This document shows positions 17,515 through 26,428 of a stretch of 64,000 nucleotides of DNA, piece after piece. How positions within the stretch are numbered: the first letter of the stretch is position 1; every line of letters starts with the position of its first letter. Under the pieces are notes generated by a model, which did no database searches, was not told where the DNA came from, and saw only the letters and a program-made list of their open reading frames with translations. The stretch comes from Fangia hongkongensis FSC776 = DSM 21703 (lineage in GTDB: Bacteria; Pseudomonadota; Gammaproteobacteria; Francisellales; Francisellaceae). Location: NCBI RefSeq assembly GCF_000379445.1, contig NZ_KB902239.1, forward strand, positions 186,145-250,144, written 5' to 3'. The translations under genes and the position numbers were made by a program.

Positions 17515-18387
17515 CTACTTTTTAGTAGCATCAAGCCCCGAGTAACTTAAAATATCGTGCAAAAAAGGAATGCTCAAATTAGCAATTTTATACAAAGCTT
17601 GTAGTGAGTACAGGCCAAGTTTGCTTTTGATTGAGTCGCAATAATAATATGCAGTTCTTTTTGGAATTTTCATATGTATCGCAATTTGATTAATATCACA
17701 ATCTTGACCTAATAATGCTAAGCACATAAGCTCCTTTTTTGTGAGAGTCTCAAGCCCATTTTGTACTAAGCCAATTTTAAGTAAAAATCGGCTGATATGA
17801 CTGACATCAAAGTAAAAGATATTATCTATTTCGACAGGAGCCAGCCACTTTGCCATTCCAAAGATTTTCAAGTCAAGAAGGGCACTGGGCTCAGGCTCTA
17901 ACAGTATGCTGTTTTCGGCTTCAATTTGCCTAGCAAGTCGCATAATCTTTTGTCCAAATTGCTCAGAGATCACAATTTCAGTAGGTGAGTTAAATACATA
18001 GGTAATATAAGAGTGATCATTGAGTTTAATAATACAGTAGACCATAAACTCAAACTTGCCAATTTCACGAATGATCTTTAAACTCTCTGGTTTTTTGACA
18101 TAAATCGTACTATCTAAATAGATGCCCGGGTGAATATATGAGGGATGCTTAATAATTTCAGACAGTTGATGCATATTATGTTGTGCGTATTGGCGATAAG
18201 TCTCCTTGCTGGCACTAGAGATCATTGAAAACATGCCATCTTCTTGTACATATAGTCGCCAAAACTTATTAAATCCAAACTTATCGATATAGTTATGATA
18301 TTTTTGATGTAGAACATTATGGCAATGCTTGGAATGTTTAAAAAATGAAAGCATATTTTCCGGCAGTATAAAACTATTTTGGTTCAT
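17515..18387 (-). CDS. LuxR-type helix-turn-helix regulator (first of two)
   Basis: 290 residues. The C-terminal part (about 215-265) is a LuxR/GerE-like DNA-binding domain: LTKKELMCLALLGQDCDINQIAIHMKIPKRTAYYYCDSIKSKLGL, with the usual scaffold of a helix pair followed by a recognition helix. The N-terminal 200 residues do not match a PAS, GAF, receiver or autoinducer domain that I recognise and may sense an unknown ligand. A second gene of the same layout starts 150 bases upstream on the same strand, then a divergent secreted phospholipase gene. Role as transcription factor is well supported; targets are unknown. Confidence 0.75.
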   Translation of the reverse strand: MNQNSFILPENMLSFFKHSKHCHNVLHQKYHNYIDKFGFNKFWRLYVQEDGMFSMISSASKETYRQYAQHNMHQLSEIIKHPSYIHPGIYLDSTIYVKKPESLKIIREIGKFEFMVYCIIKLNDHSYITYVFNSPTEIVISEQFGQKIMRLARQIEAENSILLEPEPSALLDLKIFGMAKWLAPVEIDNIFYFDVSHISRFLLKIGLVQNGLETLTKKELMCLALLGQDCDINQIAIHMKIPKRTAYYYCDSIKSKLGLYSLQALYKIANLSIPFLHDILSYSGLDATKK

Positions 18388-18538
18388 AGTTCTGTCCTTT
18401 ATTAACTGGAGTGTTTTACATGACTTTTGTTAGATTTTTGAGGATTTAAAGTAATTGCTGTCATATCAATGTCATTGAGCAAAGTAAAGGAAACTTGCTT
18501 TGCTGTTAATAATAAAAGCAATTAATCAACTTGAGTTA

Positions 18539-19279
18539 TCAGAGCAGCATATATTCTCTGAGATATGATTTCAGGTCACTGACTTTATCGACACTAAAGC
18601 GTGATTTGAGGCGGTTGAGATAATTATAGATACTGCGCTCAGTCATGTTAAGCTTTTGAGCAAGCTCTTTATAACTCCAGCTTTGCATAAACTCTAATAG
18701 AAAATCTTTTTCCTTAGGGTTTAGACAGATATGTGAGATTAAGTTTTTTTCAAGGCGCTGATGGCGCTGAATGGTCGAAATGACTTTGCTTTTTTTATAT
18801 AAATGCCAGCCCAATAGATCTGACATATTAACAAGCTTTTGCTGGTAAATTATAGAGTGGTTGTTTTCTAAATTTTGAATGTAACAAAGAAGCACCTGAT
18901 AGAGATTTTCATAGGCAATTAGCTTTGATGAGCTGCCAAAGAAGTAGATATCAAGCACATCTTGATCTTTTCTAAGCCAGACGGCAGAGCTGATGCAGTT
19001 AAATAATTGATTGTGTGTATGATGTGCATCATTATCATAGAGCTGACTCAAAGGGCAAAGATAATCACCATCTTGAATGTATATAGGGTGGGTAAATGCA
19101 TGAAAATGCTGAAAAAGTTTATGCTCAAAAAAAGTGTTTTGTGCTGCAATGTCCTCTGTGAGCAAAAACATTTCATGTTTATCGTTAAGTCGAATTAAGT
19201 GAAAACTATCAATTTCAAGCAGTTGTAATGGCTCGATAACTTGGCGAATAAAATTGAAGTTTTTTAATGAGTATTCCAT
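18539..19279 (-). CDS. LuxR-type helix-turn-helix regulator (second of two)
   Basis: 246 residues from the ATG at 19279; GTG codons at 19303 and 19297 would add eight or six residues, and the G-rich stretch upstream could serve as ribosome-binding site for any of them. The last 60 residues are the HTH: LNPKEKDFLLEFMQSWSYKELAQKLNMTERSIYNYLNRLKSRF. The N-terminal half is unrelated to any sensor domain I recognise but has the same size and placement as in the neighbouring regulator. It is divergent from the PI-PLC gene at 19553, with two palindromes in the shared intergenic region, so control of that gene and of itself is plausible (inference). Confidence 0.72.
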   Translation of the reverse strand: MEYSLKNFNFIRQVIEPLQLLEIDSFHLIRLNDKHEMFLLTEDIAAQNTFFEHKLFQHFHAFTHPIYIQDGDYLCPLSQLYDNDAHHTHNQLFNCISSAVWLRKDQDVLDIYFFGSSSKLIAYENLYQVLLCYIQNLENNHSIIYQQKLVNMSDLLGWHLYKKSKVISTIQRHQRLEKNLISHICLNPKEKDFLLEFMQSWSYKELAQKLNMTERSIYNYLNRLKSRFSVDKVSDLKSYLREYMLL

Positions 19280-19411
19280 TAGCTGGTTCACCCCCACGTG
19301 CACTCCCCCTTATGCGGTCTCTTTCTAGATTTTTGATTATATATAAAGTATTAGGTTTACTTAAGTTCTCAGGTTGAATTCTCTGACTTTTACATTGTTC
19401 TTTCATGTTTT

Positions 19412-19433
19412 TACACTTTGAATCCAAAGTGTA
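19412..19433. repeat. Perfect palindrome between regulator and phospholipase genes
   Basis: Arms TACACTTTG (19412-19420) and CAAAGTGTA (19425-19433) around AATC. It lies about 130 bases before each of the divergent start codons. Candidate operator, or a small hairpin in a leader. Confidence 0.6.
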
Positions 19434-19446
19434 GCAGAAATATTAT

Positions 19447-19488
19447 TTGCTTGTCTTATATTGACAAGCAATTCTTACCCCATAAAAA
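19447..19488 (+). promoter_or_regulatory. Candidate PI-PLC promoter overlapped by an inverted repeat
   Basis: TTGACA at 19461-19466 and TAAAAA at 19483-19488 (16-base spacer) form a possible promoter about 65 bases before the gene. A 9-base perfect inverted repeat, TTGCTTGTC (19447-19455) and GACAAGCAA (19463-19471), covers the -35. A protein bound there would block or replace -35 contact. Confidence 0.5.
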
Positions 19489-19552
19489 AGGGGGTTGTAT
19501 CACCATTGGATAGAAGGGTAGAGTTATTTTAAGAGTAAATGGAGGATATGTT

Positions 19553-21139
19553 ATGAAGATATTTGTTGTATTAATGGGGTTTTTGCTATTACATTGTAGT
19601 GCTTTTGCAAGTGAGAATGTTAACGGTGTAGTCAATGTAACACCAAAAAGTTTTGACCCAGAGAGCTGGTTGTCAACCAAAGAACCATACCCATATGATA
19701 ATGTTCCTATAAGGGAAATGGTGATTCCTATGAGTCATGACTCAGGAAGTTTTTCGATAAAATCTCTAGAGCCTGTTGATAAGTCAGCGGTGACACAAAA
19801 TTTAAACTTTGTGTCACAACTTAATAAAGGATATAGAGCTTTTGACTTTAGGCTAATATATCAAAATAATGAAATGAAGTTCACACATGCGTCAATTTAT
19901 GGTGAGCCCGAAAATCTAGGTTTGAAAAACATTAAAAATTGGCTGAACAGGCATCCAGATCAAATAATATTTATTTATGTGCAGCAAATTAAAGGAGGGG
20001 ATAAGGCAAATTTACTTGGGATACAAAATATTATAGATACTTTGGGGAAAAGTGAAATATTTGAAAGGGGGTTTTTACAGTCGAATAAGGACGGTAGTGC
20101 TTTTACCTTGAATGATATCAAATATTTTCATCAGAATACAGGTGGGCATGAACAAGTGTTTTTAATTACAACAAGAGGTGTTGCAAATACAATACCAAGT
20201 CTGTCTCATTATCTGTTTATTGCGGGCAGAAGTGATGATGAAAATTCAGATTTTTATGAGTATCAACCACATGATACTGATGACAATGGTATTCTTTTCC
20301 AAACAATGCAGCAAAAAATTCATGGGACTAATGGATATCATGTCCCATATCAAAAAGACTTTGGTTCTTATATTAGATTTGAAAATACTCCAACTGTTAG
20401 TGATACTGCACAAATCATCTCATGCCCACTCTGTATGGCGGGGACTCCCTCTGATATGCTGCACTGGGGAATGGAAACAAATAAGTATTTACCTTCATTT
20501 TTAAGGCGTAGCTTGCAAGCTTATTTACAAGGAAAGGTAAATATAAACTTTATTAGTGTAGATGCAGCGGGAACACTATATATTGCTGATAATAATGCAA
20601 CCATTGATTTTTCTTTTCTCGCATATTTAATGGATATCGCAAAATCTAAGATACTTTTAGGGCAGTCATCAGACTCAGTGATGAAATCATTTTTAAAAGA
20701 TTGGCCGCACACATTTCTAGTTGTATCAAAGCCAGAAAGTCCCATTTTTAAAGAAGGTGATGTTGACAGGAGTGGGCAAGTAAGGTTTACGGTTAAGGCT
20801 AATGATGGCTCAGTGATATTGCAAAATAGAGTGTCTATAAATCATGCATATGCAGTCTCGTCAGCGTTATATTTTGGCAAGGGATACAGTATTAGTTTTC
20901 AAGGGTCTGCACCAGATAAAAGTTGGGAAGATTTAAGAGACAAAAATGGAAATATTTCTTTTACTATAGATGATTTATTTAATAATAATGCAGTTACCAC
21001 TATTCATTCACATGCATGGTTGCATATTTTTTCGCATAGGTGGTTTGCTGAATCTACTAAAAATGAGCCATGGGTTTATTCTGATAGCTATGCTCATCAT
21101 ATTCCAGACGATAAACAATGGTTAGCAGGAGAATCTTAA
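19553..21139 (+). CDS. Secreted PI-PLC X-domain phospholipase
   Basis: 528 residues with a Sec signal peptide (cleavage near AFAS, residue 20). The N-terminal 300 residues have the PI-specific phospholipase C X-domain pattern of bacterial enzymes: MVIPMSHDSGSF with catalytic His62, the GYRAFDFR strand with Arg95 and Asp98, and FTHASIYG with the second catalytic His112, followed by IKNWLNRHPDQIIFIYVQQ. It should cleave phosphatidylinositol or GPI lipids without calcium, as known for B. cereus-type enzymes. About 200 residues follow with no domain I recognise. GGAGG lies eight bases before the ATG. Bacteria of this kind usually lack PI, so a eukaryotic membrane is the probable target (inference). 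Flanked by two HTH regulators and the pilus cluster. Confidence 0.85.
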   Translation: MKIFVVLMGFLLLHCSAFASENVNGVVNVTPKSFDPESWLSTKEPYPYDNVPIREMVIPMSHDSGSFSIKSLEPVDKSAVTQNLNFVSQLNKGYRAFDFRLIYQNNEMKFTHASIYGEPENLGLKNIKNWLNRHPDQIIFIYVQQIKGGDKANLLGIQNIIDTLGKSEIFERGFLQSNKDGSAFTLNDIKYFHQNTGGHEQVFLITTRGVANTIPSLSHYLFIAGRSDDENSDFYEYQPHDTDDNGILFQTMQQKIHGTNGYHVPYQKDFGSYIRFENTPTVSDTAQIISCPLCMAGTPSDMLHWGMETNKYLPSFLRRSLQAYLQGKVNINFISVDAAGTLYIADNNATIDFSFLAYLMDIAKSKILLGQSSDSVMKSFLKDWPHTFLVVSKPESPIFKEGDVDRSGQVRFTVKANDGSVILQNRVSINHAYAVSSALYFGKGYSISFQGSAPDKSWEDLRDKNGNISFTIDDLFNNNAVTTIHSHAWLHIFSHRWFAESTKNEPWVYSDSYAHHIPDDKQWLAGES

Positions 21140-21171
21140 ATGAATAATGATTATTTATCTATTAGGTATTG

Positions 21172-21906
21172 TTAGAAAGAATAAAATAGAGCAGGCTGTA
21201 AACTCACCCATGCGCCAATCACTAAAAAAGGCGCAAAGCCAATGGCTGAGTGTGTTTTTTTTGCGGGGTGTAGAAAATAGTAAATGTAAGTTAAAAGTAG
21301 CAATATGCCTGCAATCAAAAGTATTGGTCCAATAACTTGCCAGCCAAACCACGCACCAAATGCAGCCATAAGTTTGGCATCGCCAAGACCGAGTCCTTCT
21401 TTTTTTGTAAATAAATGATACAAAGCATTAATGGTATAAAGCAATAAATAACCAGATATAGCACCAGTGACAGCAAATGTAATTGGGCTAAAGGTATTGT
21501 GTAAATTAATCGCGAGTCCAATCCACATAAGACTAATGCTCATCGAGTCAAAGATATACTGGTGATCAAGATCAATCCAAGCAATGCTAAGCGTATAAAC
21601 AGCAAAAATCATCAATAAAGTAAGTTTAAATCCAGAGGGGTAATGTATCGCACCCATAAGCATGTAGAGCTCCAAAAGAGCAAAATTAAGATAGATTCGT
21701 TTTCGAATGGAAGGTGTAAAAAAATGGCGTTTAAATTTAAGATTTGTTTTAATAGGGGCTTTAATACGTAAGCTTGGTCGGTAGTTTCTTACAATATCAA
21801 ACGACTGTTCAATCCATGACAATTGAACAAAGCGTGGATAACGATCACTAAAGTAGCTAATACCTATGGCAAGGAAAATGTTAATTAAAAAAAGTGTAAG
21901 GATCAT
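21172..21906 (-). CDS. Prepilin peptidase, A24 family (short form)
   Basis: Membrane aspartic protease that cleaves type IV prepilins after the leader Gly. 244 residues from the ATG at 21906, which has AGGA ten bases upstream; an in-frame ATG at 21960 would overlap the preceding gene. Both catalytic Asp motifs are visible: WIDLDHQYIFD and GLGDAKLMAAFGAWFGW. The N-terminal cytoplasmic loop that carries paired CxxC motifs and N-methylates pilin in PilD-type enzymes is shortened and contains no cysteines, so methylation is doubtful. It is the last gene of the type IVb pilus cluster, a position that corresponds to pilU of R64. Confidence 0.92.
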   Translation of the reverse strand: MILTLFLINIFLAIGISYFSDRYPRFVQLSWIEQSFDIVRNYRPSLRIKAPIKTNLKFKRHFFTPSIRKRIYLNFALLELYMLMGAIHYPSGFKLTLLMIFAVYTLSIAWIDLDHQYIFDSMSISLMWIGLAINLHNTFSPITFAVTGAISGYLLLYTINALYHLFTKKEGLGLGDAKLMAAFGAWFGWQVIGPILLIAGILLLLTYIYYFLHPAKKTHSAIGFAPFLVIGAWVSLQPALFYSF

Positions 21907-21922
21907 ATTTGTGAGATTCCTG

Positions 21923-22960
21923 TTAACTTGATAATGAAGTTGCTGTGCTATACATTGCATACATGGAAAAAGCGATATTAAACGCGCCTAAAGTTAGCAA
22001 AAAATAGCCGCAATATTTTGCATAAAGTGCCATTTTTTTAATTGCATGCTCAAAGATGTTATTCCCCACTTTTGGCAGTTGAGTCACTAAAGTGTTTGTT
22101 TCAAAAGAAATGGATAATATATGGACATAGTAGGAGAGAATGAGTCCTGTATCCAACACAGAGCCAAAATTGGTAATGCCTTTTGAAAGGTTCTTTTTTG
22201 CCACTTCACAATGATAACGGATATAGCCCTTGTTGGTAGCGGAAATATAATCAAGCGCTTGGCTTAGCATAATACCGCTTGAAAGAAATACACTTAAGTT
22301 TTGAAGCCAATAAGCACCTTGAAAGCGTGAGTAAACTCTAAATATTGGCAGTTTGTCTAAATGACTTCGTATCTGACCGCTGTAGTTGGGCAAAAAGAAT
22401 CTCAAAAATAGCATCAATAAGATAAGTGTGAGGATCACAACGGGCAAATAATGTAGATAAAAATAGGCAATTTTAATGAAATAGAGCGTTGTTTCTGGTG
22501 GTGTTTTGCCTTGAAATGAACTCAGTAGCTTATCAATGATGCTTTTGTAGTAGATGAATAAAACACTTGATGCCAAAAACACAATAGTGGGATATAGAAG
22601 TGAGCTTAAAGCAGGGGCAATAGATTGTTTTTTACGTTTTAGGAGGCTAAGTGCATTTTCAAGTCCAGCGGTGAGCTGACCTGCTCTCTCACCAATTTCA
22701 ATAAGATAGACGATGTTTCTGGCAAAAAATGTATTAAAGCAATGTGATATTGAAGCCCCCTCTTTGAGCGCGAGCGTAATGCGTTTATTGAGTTTAGCAA
22801 TAACGCCTTTTTTAAATACTGAAGGCATAATCTCTTCAAAAATTTGCTTTAGAGACATCCCATAACTTAACATTTCAATCGTCATTTCTAGATATTCAAT
22901 TTGCTTTTTGCTGGTAAACTCAAGCTTAATCAGTAGCTGTTGAAGTTTGTTCTGTATCAT
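21923..22960 (-). CDS. Type IVb pilus inner-membrane platform protein (GspF/PilR family)
   Basis: 345-residue member of the T2SS F / PilC family, the membrane platform on which the assembly ATPase acts. Two cytoplasmic helical halves with the family pattern (SYGMSLKQIFEEIMPSVF near 33-50; the F-domain repeat IGERAGQLTAGLENALSLLKRKK) are separated by three membrane segments at about 120-140, 165-190 and 318-340. Its start overlaps the 3' end of the ATPase gene by 35 bases, so the two are translationally coupled. Length and order match pilR of R64. Confidence 0.9.
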   Translation of the reverse strand: MIQNKLQQLLIKLEFTSKKQIEYLEMTIEMLSYGMSLKQIFEEIMPSVFKKGVIAKLNKRITLALKEGASISHCFNTFFARNIVYLIEIGERAGQLTAGLENALSLLKRKKQSIAPALSSLLYPTIVFLASSVLFIYYKSIIDKLLSSFQGKTPPETTLYFIKIAYFYLHYLPVVILTLILLMLFLRFFLPNYSGQIRSHLDKLPIFRVYSRFQGAYWLQNLSVFLSSGIMLSQALDYISATNKGYIRYHCEVAKKNLSKGITNFGSVLDTGLILSYYVHILSISFETNTLVTQLPKVGNNIFEHAIKKMALYAKYCGYFLLTLGAFNIAFSMYAMYSTATSLSS

Positions 22961-24500
22961 AGCTGCTCTTTATAATATTGTTATAGTTAATGCCTTGTAT
23001 TTCTTTTTCAAATGGACTGAATTGACCTAGAATCATTTCAGCATCATATAAATCAACTTGCCCGTGTTTGATTAAAAGGCGTGCTTGATCAATATGGGAG
23101 TGAAAGTGTGCCCTTTGCAGGTGAGCTTTCCAGCCAAGATAGTCGTGCTTTAATATATACTCTCTGGAGATGTCATCTAACCAGATAATCTCTGCAATAA
23201 CGCGTCGCCCAAGATATCCACTATTATTACAGTGTGTGCAATGATGGGTAGTACCTTTGGCATAAGATCGATGCATATTAACCTGATCAAAGAAATTGAT
23301 ATCATCAGTTAAAAAGTATCTCTCCCAGCGCTCGATATCTTCTTGATTAAGCTTGCAGTCGTTTATTGGTACTGCACAGTGGGGGCAAAGTACCTTGATC
23401 AGCATTTGAAAGGCTAGAAGCACCAAAAAGCTTTCATCAGCAAGCTGTGAAGGAGTAAGCTCTAAATCCAGTAGTCTTTGAATAATATTAATGGCGCTAT
23501 TACTGTGAACAGTAGAGAGAACTAAATGCCCCGTCATCGCGGCACGAGAAGCCATTAGTGCTGTTTCATGATCGCGAATCTCACCGATACAAATGCAATC
23601 AGGATCTAATCTTAGCGTTTGTCTTGTCATGCTAGCAAAACCTTTTGAATCAACCTCAGTATTAACTGGTATTTGTGTTGCATTAGAGATGATTTTTTCA
23701 ACGGGATCTTCAATAACATAGAGCTTTTTATGTTTAGGAAGTGTGCTTAGAAGGGCAGCTAAGGTGGTTGTTTTACCACTACCTGTGGGACCTGCAATAA
23801 TAATTGCGCCACTTGGTTTTTTAATGGCAGTTTGTAAGAGTTGGGTTTGTTGAGAACTATAACCACACTGTGATAGATTTAGCTGCTTTTGCGCATCGGT
23901 ATTAAGAATCCTAAGTACAACATCAAAGCTTGGAAATGGGTGTGCCGGTACACTGGCAAGGCGGATTCTAACACGTATCCCAGAGGTAAGCTGTAAGCTC
24001 ATTGATGCATCTTGTGGAATATGTCCATTAAAGTGTTGCTGGGTATGATCAGTTTCTTTATTAAAGGCAACAAAGCATATTTTGCGTGCAAGTTCTGTTG
24101 ACCATGTATCATAAAGTACTAGCTCACCAAGCTGTCTGAATTTTACTTCACACTGAGTCAGTCGAACTTCAATATGAACATCGCTCACATTTTGGCTAAT
24201 GGCTTTTTCAATACAGTTTCTAAGTTGTAGCTGTACTTTAGATAAGCTTTGAATAAAGTGAGGGTCCATCTGTGCTAGTAAAGCGTCAATTTCACTTGCA
24301 GAGCGAATATGAATTTGATTAATTTTAATGCCCTTATTTTTCATTAGCACTTTGCAGTTTTGTAGATTGGGGGCTGTTTTTTTTGTCACAAGGACATCGC
24401 CATTTTCAATCACTGCAATAGGAGCGCCTTTTTGAGAGCGACACCATTTAAGCATATCTAAGTGCATTTTAGGATGTGAATATGTGCTAGGTGATTGCAT
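22926..24500 (-). CDS. Type IVb pilus assembly ATPase (GspE/PilB superfamily, PilQ of R64)
   Basis: Cytoplasmic hexameric ATPase powering pilus extension. 524 residues. Walker A GPTGSGKTTTLAALL (about 231-245), Asp box VIEDPVE, Walker B CICIGEIRD with its Glu, and the His box TGHLVLSTVHSNSA. Two Cys pairs (CPHC and CTHC, about 60 residues apart) form the zinc-binding C-domain usual in GspE-like extension ATPases. AGGA lies seven bases before the ATG. No second, PilT-like retraction ATPase is present in the cluster. Confidence 0.93.
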   Translation of the reverse strand: MQSPSTYSHPKMHLDMLKWCRSQKGAPIAVIENGDVLVTKKTAPNLQNCKVLMKNKGIKINQIHIRSASEIDALLAQMDPHFIQSLSKVQLQLRNCIEKAISQNVSDVHIEVRLTQCEVKFRQLGELVLYDTWSTELARKICFVAFNKETDHTQQHFNGHIPQDASMSLQLTSGIRVRIRLASVPAHPFPSFDVVLRILNTDAQKQLNLSQCGYSSQQTQLLQTAIKKPSGAIIIAGPTGSGKTTTLAALLSTLPKHKKLYVIEDPVEKIISNATQIPVNTEVDSKGFASMTRQTLRLDPDCICIGEIRDHETALMASRAAMTGHLVLSTVHSNSAINIIQRLLDLELTPSQLADESFLVLLAFQMLIKVLCPHCAVPINDCKLNQEDIERWERYFLTDDINFFDQVNMHRSYAKGTTHHCTHCNNSGYLGRRVIAEIIWLDDISREYILKHDYLGWKAHLQRAHFHSHIDQARLLIKHGQVDLYDAEMILGQFSPFEKEIQGINYNNIIKSSYDTEQTSTATD

Positions 24501-24509
24501 GGTGATTTC

Positions 24510-25136
24510 CTAGATATGTAATGTTAAGTGTTGGTTATTTGAATCAGTTAATTTCACAAGGTTTTTTGAAATACTATCAACATGATATTTTATGTTACTC
24601 GTCGGTATCTTAAAGCTCTCTCCTGTATGAACTTGAATGGTTTTCCCCTCTATGGATAGCATGGCCTGCCAAAGGTTGTTGAACTTAAACACTGCACCAA
24701 CAACGATGTTTTGAGTATTATTCAGTGAACCTTGTAACATTTTTGTTTGGATTTGTGTTTTAAGCAGCTCATTTTTGAGTTTTTGCTCAAAAATTTGATT
24801 TTGAACCTGTAGATAAGCTTGTGCTAAGTGATCTTTGGGCCCTGTGGTTTTGATGCTTGCTTCAGGGATTTTTTTAACTTCACTGGCCACTTTTTTTGGC
24901 AATTGAGGCTTAGGATTAGGAGATTTCTCTCTACTATCTATAGCCAGAGGTGTATGTCTTTGTGTTATTGGCATTGAGAAATTAGACTCGCTTTGTGCTG
25001 TACTATGATAATAGTAGAAGCTTGCAATCAAGATAATTAATACAATCACAGCGATGATAAGCGATTGTTTTTTTGTGAGTCGTAGTGACTTTTTATTATT
25101 TGTTTTGGGTTCTAAATCTTTGTTTTGCTCATTCAT
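24510..25136 (-). CDS. pilP: Type IV pilus biogenesis protein PilP-like
   Basis: 208 residues: a basic N-terminus, one membrane helix at about 26-44, a Lys/Pro-rich periplasmic linker, a short coiled coil near 105-140 (KNELLKTQIQTKM), and a C-terminal beta domain (GAVFKFNNLWQAMLSIEGKTIQVHTGE ...) like PilP of IncI thin pili and the GspC-type periplasmic adaptor. It probably links the inner-membrane complex to the secretin. Position between PilO2 and the ATPase is that of R64 pilP. Primary sequence is weakly conserved in this family, so the call leans on architecture and order. Confidence 0.75.
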   Translation of the reverse strand: MNEQNKDLEPKTNNKKSLRLTKKQSLIIAVIVLIILIASFYYYHSTAQSESNFSMPITQRHTPLAIDSREKSPNPKPQLPKKVASEVKKIPEASIKTTGPKDHLAQAYLQVQNQIFEQKLKNELLKTQIQTKMLQGSLNNTQNIVVGAVFKFNNLWQAMLSIEGKTIQVHTGESFKIPTSNIKYHVDSISKNLVKLTDSNNQHLTLHI

Positions 25137-25199
25137 TGTGGTGCCTTAATTTAAGTAGATTATGGTGAATACAATTAGGGGTGACAGTGAGATGATTTA

Positions 25200-26420
25200 T
25201 TAAGTGCCATAGAGCGTTAAGCTAACATTCAAATCAATAAGGGTATCTTTTGGAGAGAGCTTTAGTGTTTGTAACACCAGTGGATAAGATGATAAATGAG
25301 TAAGGAGGTTATTATTAATAAAATTAGCAGACAGATCATGGCAGTTGATAGTTAATTGTTGGGACTGGTAGTAATTAAAATTAGCGCGCTTCCCAAGTGA
25401 CAAGGTGCAGTTTGGCATCTGATGCAGATAACTTACCAAATGACTTAAGTTATCTGTAAATAAAGGAAGGGTGTCTAAGTTTCTTTTTTTAAAGACAAGC
25501 TCTTTTTGTAGAGTGACTTCATTATCTGAAAGGTAAGCAAGTGTTAAATGATGCTTGTGTGCAAATTGATTGATATCAATATCAGACCCTAATGGTGATT
25601 CAACTAAATCAATAGAAACAAGCGCTTTTTGTAAGTTAATATGTTTAATGTTCCAACCTCTTGCATATAATTGCAGCGAAATTCGGTAAAACTCGCTGAG
25701 TATTTTGCTGCTTTGAGATAGCGCATTTGTTGATAATGCTTCTTTTAACGCTAAGTAGTGATCAACCGGTGGGGGCGTGTAAATGACCTTCTTTGGTGGC
25801 GTTGGAGTATAGGCAAAAAAGCCGATAATAATAAGAATGATCAATACAAGCATAGTGCAAAGTAGGGGGTGGCGAGAGGTATAGAATAGCAATAATGCAA
25901 GTTTTTGGTTTTTTAGTGTTAGCTTTCTATTTGGTGCAAGACTTTTAACTACTGAGCTCTCAAGTTTTATTGATGATATATTGGGAAGAAGATGCACATC
26001 ATTATATAGCTGATTTATATCAAACCCGTAATATTTGATTTCAAATGAATCCGCATACTCTAAATTTGATAGGATATCTGCAAGTTCATCAAGCTGGACA
26101 ACATCATCTAGCATAATATGGTGTTCATGAATATGGATGATAATGTATTGCTGATTATCAGCGAGCTTTTCTAAATAAAGCAATGTACGCGGATAAGCAA
26201 AATAAGCTTGAATACTTTCAGCAAGAAGTTGTCCTTTTTCTTTAGAAAAACACACGACCACACGATCGATATCTTTATGGCTTATATGGATATAGTTGCC
26301 AAAGTCTTTGCTGGAAATGGATATTTGCCTAGAGAGTTTTTTCTTTTCATACTCTGCTCGATAGACACTATAGATATAGTTTATAAGCTTATTATTTTGG
26401 TTGGTTACAGATAGTTTCAT
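25200..26420 (-). CDS. pilO2: Type 4b pilus protein PilO2-like (pilin accessory protein)
   Basis: 406 residues: a cytoplasmic N-terminal half of about 185 residues with an actin-like or PilM/L-like beta/alpha pattern, one membrane helix at about 188-206 followed by a proline-rich linker, and a 200-residue periplasmic part. This is the layout of PilO2/TcpD-type proteins, which merge the roles of PilM/N/O in type IVa systems. AGG lies eight bases before the ATG. It lies directly after the secretin gene, eight bases away, as in R64. The assignment rests mainly on architecture and gene order. Confidence 0.75.
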   Translation of the reverse strand: MKLSVTNQNNKLINYIYSVYRAEYEKKKLSRQISISSKDFGNYIHISHKDIDRVVVCFSKEKGQLLAESIQAYFAYPRTLLYLEKLADNQQYIIIHIHEHHIMLDDVVQLDELADILSNLEYADSFEIKYYGFDINQLYNDVHLLPNISSIKLESSVVKSLAPNRKLTLKNQKLALLLFYTSRHPLLCTMLVLIILIIIGFFAYTPTPPKKVIYTPPPVDHYLALKEALSTNALSQSSKILSEFYRISLQLYARGWNIKHINLQKALVSIDLVESPLGSDIDINQFAHKHHLTLAYLSDNEVTLQKELVFKKRNLDTLPLFTDNLSHLVSYLHQMPNCTLSLGKRANFNYYQSQQLTINCHDLSANFINNNLLTHLSSYPLVLQTLKLSPKDTLIDLNVSLTLYGT

Positions 26421-26428
26421 CTTGGTAC

